Positions 58,325-64,000 of a DNA stretch of 64,000 nt are shown here, piece after piece; the stretch's first letter is position 1; each line of letters opens with the position of its first letter. The stretch lies in contig NC_134108.1 in NCBI RefSeq assembly GCF_040939455.1, forward strand, positions 87,278,001-87,342,000. The letters run 5' to 3'. The stretch comes from Microcebus murinus. Taxonomy: Eukaryota > Chordata > Mammalia > Primates > Cheirogaleidae. Below the pieces are notes generated by a model. That model was not told the DNA's origin. It made no database searches and saw only the letters and a list, made by a program, of their open reading frames with translations. The position numbers were made by a program, and so were the translations under genes.

Positions 58325-60354
58325 ATGTTTTGTTAACCACCCACCATTCATGAGAACAAGACTGGTCAGTTGCTTGTGTCCACGCTGCTACAGTGTTGGG
58401 TGTCCAGTTGGGATCCAGAAGATTTTACTCTGTGAGCCTCTAGTACCTTAGCTGTTACTTGACAGCAAGAGTGAGATGAGTGAGATGCTATGAATTCCCC
58501 ATCTAAGTCCCGCATCTCATTAGCCAAACATAAAAAACACAACATGCCAAGACAAATAAGCTCCATTCCCTCCTCATACTCATAACATGGAGGATGAGAA
58601 TTTAAGAGAAATTTGGAATTAAATATAGAAATTTTACTTAGAGGTGGACAAAGAAATAAGAATGAAGAAAGAGATAAGATTTAGATAGTAGAATTAGGAA
58701 AACAGTGTCATGAAAACCAGGAAAAATCAAGGTCTCCTGAAGATGATTTAAAATGTTATATGCTATTAAAATCAAGTGGAATGATGACTGAGAAATAGCT
58801 TTTGAATTTAACAATGATGTGGAATCAGTAAAATAGTAGTAGTAGATGCATAAGAATATTGAATGTTCCTCTGTGAGTAGAAAGTGCCCTTGAAGTGACA
58901 AGCAAAGAAGGATATAGTTTGCTCTAGTTTGCTCTTCCCTCTAGCCAAACCCATCTAATTGCATCCATTTCTACTTACCACTTGAAAACATCTCCCTGCT
59001 CACATGGTAAATTGGGATGGCTAATGAGGGCACAGACCAAGAAACCACTTTAAGAAATGATATATACGTTTTACTGAAAAAGAGGTCAGTTTTCCTCTGG
59101 ACAGTTTGAATTTTAGATCCCTTCATCTAAAATGAAGTGTATAGGATTAGAAAGTGATGGATAGTATAAAAATAGAATAATAAATGTAGATATAACTGAA
59201 TTTTTCTTAAGAAACGTATATTTTAGGATTTGTTCGTTATGGTAAAAAAAAAACCTCAATGAGTCTCCAGTTGTCAAGTTATGAATTTAATAATTCTCAC
59301 TACCTTTGATTTCTTTCAAAGTCTCAGTCAATAGGGCATTTAAAAATTGCTGAGCTGGTCTTTTCTCATTTGATTCTAATAACTGTAAGCCAGAAACCAA
59401 GATATCTAACATGCATCAATATGTAAACATGTGGTTTACCTCAAATGTTTAAAGTTCTGGGATTTTACTACCAGAGACAATCTAATTTTAAATTAATTGA
59501 AAGATGAGGAAGGAAGTAGTTAACATAAAAAGAATAAAAGATTTTTTATAGATAATGGTCTCCTTTTTTTCCACCTAAAATGATTAAATTATTAACTATA
59601 ATACAACCTGCCCCAACATAAATCAAAATGGAGTCAAAAGATATCCATCTTTTACTTCTTATGCTTTTATTTGAGTTTTAAATATGCTTCCTGAGAAAGA
59701 GTGCATATAATTTTCCTTGTGGTTTGTTAGAGATCTTAAGGATTGCATTTAAGGATAATGTTTTTGAAGAACCTGGCTGCCCACCATGCTAATGTCCTTG
59801 ATTTATTACCTGTCTGCATAGAAGTCAGTCCTTGAAAGGAACAACTGAAAATTTATTGCAGAAGGCAATTGAGCAAAGCCAGGTGAAGTAAGGAATACAG
59901 GACAAGTGTAGAAACAGCCAGTATTGTCCTGGAGCCTATTTTCACTGACTCATGGGGTCTAATTGTGCATATGTTTTTCTAATTCTGTGTCAGTGACATT
60001 GTGTTGGTGGCTTGCAATCAGCCATGTTGGGAATATTATACTGTAGAAATCAATAAATGCTACAAACTAACCCTTTTTATTTTTATGTTTTCTTCTTTGT
60101 TCCTTTGGAGAGCTGGCTCTTAAAGATTTATGAGTACACCACTGTATACAAATTATGACTGAGAAGTTTCTGATAAAAATTCAAATATATTTTCTTTAGG
60201 TTTATAAAATATTACAGTGATATTCTCACTTAGAATTGTGGTAGGTAGAATGCATAAAGAAATGAGAAGAATGAGTCAAAATCAATAGCAATAATACTGC
60301 CTTGTCTTTAGACAGTCTCCTATGGATTATTTATCAATTTCTTCACTTAATCAT
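58325..60354. other. Unassigned AT-rich sequence
   Basis: About 2 kb without a gene. The stretch 59900-60060 ('gacattgtgttggtggcttg', 'cagccatgttgggaatatta') has the feel of an old LTR-type repeat that I cannot name. Confidence 0.5.
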
Positions 60355-60580
60355 TTGTTCTGTATATTATATATGCCAAACACGATGGCTAGGTGCAAGA
60401 GTTTTGAAGAAGAATAAGAAGGGCCTTGCACTTAAAGAGCTCATATCTAAAGGAAAAATCACATAAACAGAATATGTATTAAATTCAAATACAGAGATGT
60501 GCATGGGATGTTGTAGGAACAACAAAGTGAACCTACAATGGTATGATGACTACCTAGACTTCCTGAATCAGGTAGTGTCT
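60355..60580 (-). mobile_element. L2 LINE 3' fragment, antisense
   Basis: 'atgccaaacacgatggctag', 'agggccttgcacttaaagag', 'cacataaacagaatatgtat' and 'gatgtgcatgggatgttgta' match antisense L2 near its 3' end. Confidence 0.65.
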
Positions 60581-61769
60581 AGCTGTTAAAATAAAACTTC
60601 TTGGAACACAGACTAAAAAATACATTGTCTATTAAATTTTTAACAAAAAATATCCTGTCACCTAAAATCTTAAATTTAGTAATAGGTTTTTAAGATTCCT
60701 AAATCTATAACAACAAAAACATCTTTCCCTGTAATTTAAAACAGATCTCTGTTCTCTCCAGATCAAGCTATAAACATCCATCATGATATAAAGGCATTTT
60801 TCCGAGTTCAAATTGTCAAGGAGCATTTGGTTTGTTCTCAGATTATGCAATTATAACTATATGTAATAGTAAGAAAAGCAATACTTATTTTTAAGGGTTC
60901 TGATATTTATCATCCAAAGGTATGCTTGCTTAAATTATGTTTTTGCATATATCACAGAAAATATATTTTGTGTTTATATATAAGAGGAATTTATTAGACA
61001 TTAGTTAAATAAATAAATTCTTTAATATGTTTCTAAAAATGAATCCACATACTTGAATGCAGTGGGCATCTCCAAATTATACACGATGCTCTTTGAAGAT
61101 TTCCAGAGGTTCTGTTACTGTCTTTGCGAACAAAGGTAATAAAATAATAGAATGTCACAATTATAAGATTTATGTAAAGGAGTCTAAAATGGCAGTAATG
61201 AACTCCATTTTGCTCCATTGGGCATCAAGAATTTAAGCCAGAGAAATCATCTAAACATCTGAGAATGAAAGGTTATCTGTCCAAATATTAGATTATTCAA
61301 CTTGACTAAATAAGAATGTAACACTTGTTAGGCCCCAGAGTCATTGCAATAAAGCTAGACCTTCAGATAATATTACATCACTTAATGTTTATTTTCCTCA
61401 AATTGGAGTGCATCCAGCCTTAGTCACTGAGGTGCCATTAGTCAATATATAAGAATGTTCTCCAAGTAATTATTCAGTGGAGAGATCTAAAACATAGAGA
61501 AGATATAAAAAATCAATCTGAAAAATAAATCTGTCAGAGGATGAACCACATAATATTAATAGATTCCAAACAGGAAAAACTTAACATTCATAGACATGTC
61601 TGCATAGCAAAACATTATTGGGACTGATATATAGGAAATTAATACAGTAATCTTGAACATTGTGCAATGATAAAAATGCTAATTGGATCCCATAGGGTGC
61701 CTTAGGACTAAATGGGAAGGTTATCCAAAGGAGAAGAAAATTTGAAAATGAAATAATAACAAATGCATG
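60581..61769. other. Unassigned AT-rich sequence
   Basis: No gene or repeat family recognised. Confidence 0.55.
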
Positions 61770-61985
61770 AACAATGCATTACATTTTCAAAATACTTTCA
61801 AGATTATCACCTCATTTAATCCTAACAAATTCCCCATCAAAAGAAATTATTTTTATCATGATTCATACAATATTTAACTTACTAGGAGACACAGGGCTAA
61901 AAAGAGCTAAAATTGAAATTTGGTCTCCAGTATTCAAACTCCAAATTCTAGATTCTCACATGATAACATTTTTAAAGAGAATTCC
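61770..61985 (-). mobile_element. MIR SINE (diverged)
   Basis: 'tcacctcatttaatcctaac', 'aacttactaggagacacagg' and 'ccagtattcaaactccaaat' fit antisense MIR. Confidence 0.55.
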
Positions 61986-62073
61986 TTCAGCCAGAACTGA
62001 AGTAAATCACTTGATTATGGGGATGGATACAGTGGAATATACTCTCTTCACCTGAGTAATTTTCCTATAAATG

Positions 62074-62095
62074 CGGTGGTGGCGGTGGTGGTGGA
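62074..62095. repeat. (GGT)n trinucleotide tract
   Basis: GGTGGTGGCGGTGGTGGTGG, one of the few G-rich tracts in the window. Confidence 0.93.
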
Positions 62096-62529
62096 GTGTT
62101 CTGACTCATTCAGTGTTTATCTTAGGGTAGAAAATATGGCCTCATACTGACATTCAATCAGAAATTCTCTGCTCCTTTGAAATGCAAAAGAAAATGTGAA
62201 AAGTTTCTTCCCAAGTTCTTGGCAGGCAAGTAAATTGTAAGTAGGTTTCTAAAGCAAAAATCTTTAAGCAAGTGACTTTATGGATGTTAAGATATCTTCT
62301 CTTTTAATAAAGATATGCTGGATAATTTTACTTTAAAGGAAGAAAACTCTCAGTGAGAAGAAAAATCTAGTGCCTGGTAACATCATAGGAGTGTCCTTGA
62401 GGGTATCCAAAAATAGCACTGTCATGCAATGCAATCACTATGTTTCTTGAGAGTTTTAGGTGATGTTTAGCTTTTAAAAATGTAGTCTAAATCACAAGGA
62501 GTCTATGGAACTTCCATATAATTTAATTT

Positions 62530-62760
62530 GTTGAGCACTGTTTATGTCCAAGGTGTTATAGGGTAAACAGAGAGAGGTAAACACAACCAGGTATCTGCCA
62601 CCCAAGTATTTATAATTTACCCGACTAAGATTGACATAAATAATTTTAATATAATATTTTAGTAAATAGGATACAAGGGTTAATAATCAAGTGAAGGATC
62701 AGGAGAAATAAAAAGTACTCTTCACTGGGAAAATGGCATAGTATAGAATTAGAGTAGGGA
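62530..62760 (-). mobile_element. L2 LINE 3' fragment, antisense
   Basis: 'tttgttgagcactgtttatg', 'caaggtgttatagggtaaac', 'gtatctgccacccaagtatt' match antisense L2 3' end. Related sequence may extend to about 62960. Confidence 0.68.
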
Positions 62761-62960
62761 ATGGATAATTAGCCAAGGTGATGGAAAAGTAACCTCAGGA
62801 ATAACATGCTTTGATAGAGATTTAAGGTTTGGGATAGTTTGATGAGACAATCTGGAAGGATCTTGTAAAGAAGACTGAGAATTGGAGGCCTGAAAGGCAC
62901 AGTGGGGACTCAGAACCGAAGAAATGCCAGAGACAAAGAATCTCAGATGCATTCAAGTCT

Positions 62961-64000
62961 TTAAAGTATCCATTGACTTTAGCACACAGAGATCAGAGTT
63001 TCATTTCTAGATAAGTTTCGAGGGAGTGGAAAGTGGTGGAAGAAGAAAGTAATTTCAGCTGATTAAAGAACAAATAGAAGAAAAGGACAGAAGATAGAGG
63101 GTTCGGGAGTAATACTTCTTCATAAAATTTGGCTATGGGTTGGAGATGCTTAGGTGAGTAGCATAGGATCTCAAAAGAACAAGATTAAAGGCTGAGTAGA
63201 TACAGCCAGTAGGGAGAATTAGAAAGAGAGAAGAAATACCTAATGAGGCATTGCCTTGGAAAAGAGTGACTCTCTCTAACCCAGTGAAAATAGGGTAACT
63301 GGCCTTGCATAGAAGAAGTGACTCTTTATAGAGTAAGGCTAGAAGAAAAACGAAAAATATGGATAAATTTAGGTGACAGGAAATGGAGAATATCGACTCC
63401 TGTTTGCTTCAATTTTCTCCTTGAAGTAAAATTAAGTTACCAAAAGTTTGTAAAGCAGAATAAGATTGATAAACTGGATAAGATTATGAAAAATGTAATA
63501 ATCAGTGAGGGGAATGGAAGAGGGAGCTATTAAAAACAGATGTATTATTAATTAAATAGATATTAGCATCCAACTCTATCTGAAAATCATTATTTTTTGG
63601 TGTCATCAATATATACAGGGTTGATTTTTCTAAAAAAAATTAACTTTTTAGTAGAACTTAGGAAACTAACTCCCTAGACATGAAGAAAAGGACTGTGGCA
63701 TTAAATCACAATTGCAATTTTTGCCAGGCAATTGCAGTGAAATGGCAAGAGTGCAATATTATTGTGTTTGTGAGCAATATTCCAGAAGGGAAGGCTAAGC
63801 CAAAAAATGTGAGATCAGAACCATTTTACATATTGAGAGAAAATGGAGGAACAGAAGAATTGGTGTGGTGAAACCAAAAGAGAATTACACAGGAAGTGAA
63901 GTCCAAGAGGTCAAAGAACTGAATATTGTGGTCAGATAATGAGATAAAATTGAGATATGTGATTTGTAACAATTCAAAGTGATGTAGGTGATTGTGTACG
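62961..64000. other. Unassigned purine-rich sequence to window end
   Basis: About 1 kb of A/G-rich DNA with no gene recognised. Frames 63318-63533 and 63680-63871 have no known domain. The strand asymmetry suggests an old repeat read from one strand, but I cannot name it. Confidence 0.45.

Overview
This window is mammalian, intergenic-type DNA. It is AT-rich and carries no intact protein-coding gene, rRNA, tRNA or CRISPR array that I can support. The organism is most likely a strepsirrhine primate, probably a lemur. The six full-length dimeric Alus have the strepsirrhine layout: 'gagcaagagcgagaccccgt' in the left arm, a long A-rich linker, and 'gtgagctaggctgacrccac' in the right arm. A short L1 3' end at 52.42-52.58 kb also carries the 3' UTR I associate with lemur L1s. 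This identification rests on remembered consensus sequences, not on a search.

Layout. 0-3.1 kb: an old L1 whose 5' part is inverted, then a broken GLRA2 (glycine receptor alpha-2) pseudogene. 3.6-15 kb: five of the six Alus, an old inverted L1 block, a perfect 20-bp hairpin and a solo MLT1-type LTR with its 5-bp target duplication. 16.7-22.9 kb: AT and CA microsatellites, a Tigger-like DNA transposon remnant, an LTR fragment, then two L1 copies head to head (minus copy 18.1-20.2 kb, plus copy 20.2-22.85 kb). 24-28.3 kb: MIRs and an L2 split by an unidentified insertion of about 670 bp. 31-34.4 kb: minus-strand L1 and HAL1/L1M-like sequence. 37-43.9 kb: an Alu monomer, two L2 copies (one interrupted by an MLT1 LTR), a complete 344-bp hAT-type element with a perfect 8-bp target duplication, and old L1 pieces. 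47.3-50 kb: an LTR, an ATCAAATAAA-type tandem array, and an internally deleted mariner with both terminal repeats that was later hit by an Alu. 51.8-58.3 kb: L1ME-like DNA split by a lemur-type L1 end, another MLT1 LTR, old L1, MIRs and a second hAT-type element with an internal hairpin. 58.3-64 kb: mostly unassigned, with two L2 remnants and a MIR.

No genes act together here. What can be read is a layered insertion history: L2 and MIR first, then old L1, MLT1 and DNA transposons, then L1MA-like elements, then strepsirrhine Alus and L1. I looked for an undescribed functional system and found none. The best leads are two short protein-like reading frames I could not name (8.59-8.78 kb plus strand, 44.45-44.72 kb minus strand), the 48-nt perfect hairpin at 10.81 kb, and the unidentified insert in the L2 at 26.95 kb. 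Family names for repeats come from memory of consensus sequences and need RepeatMasker confirmation.
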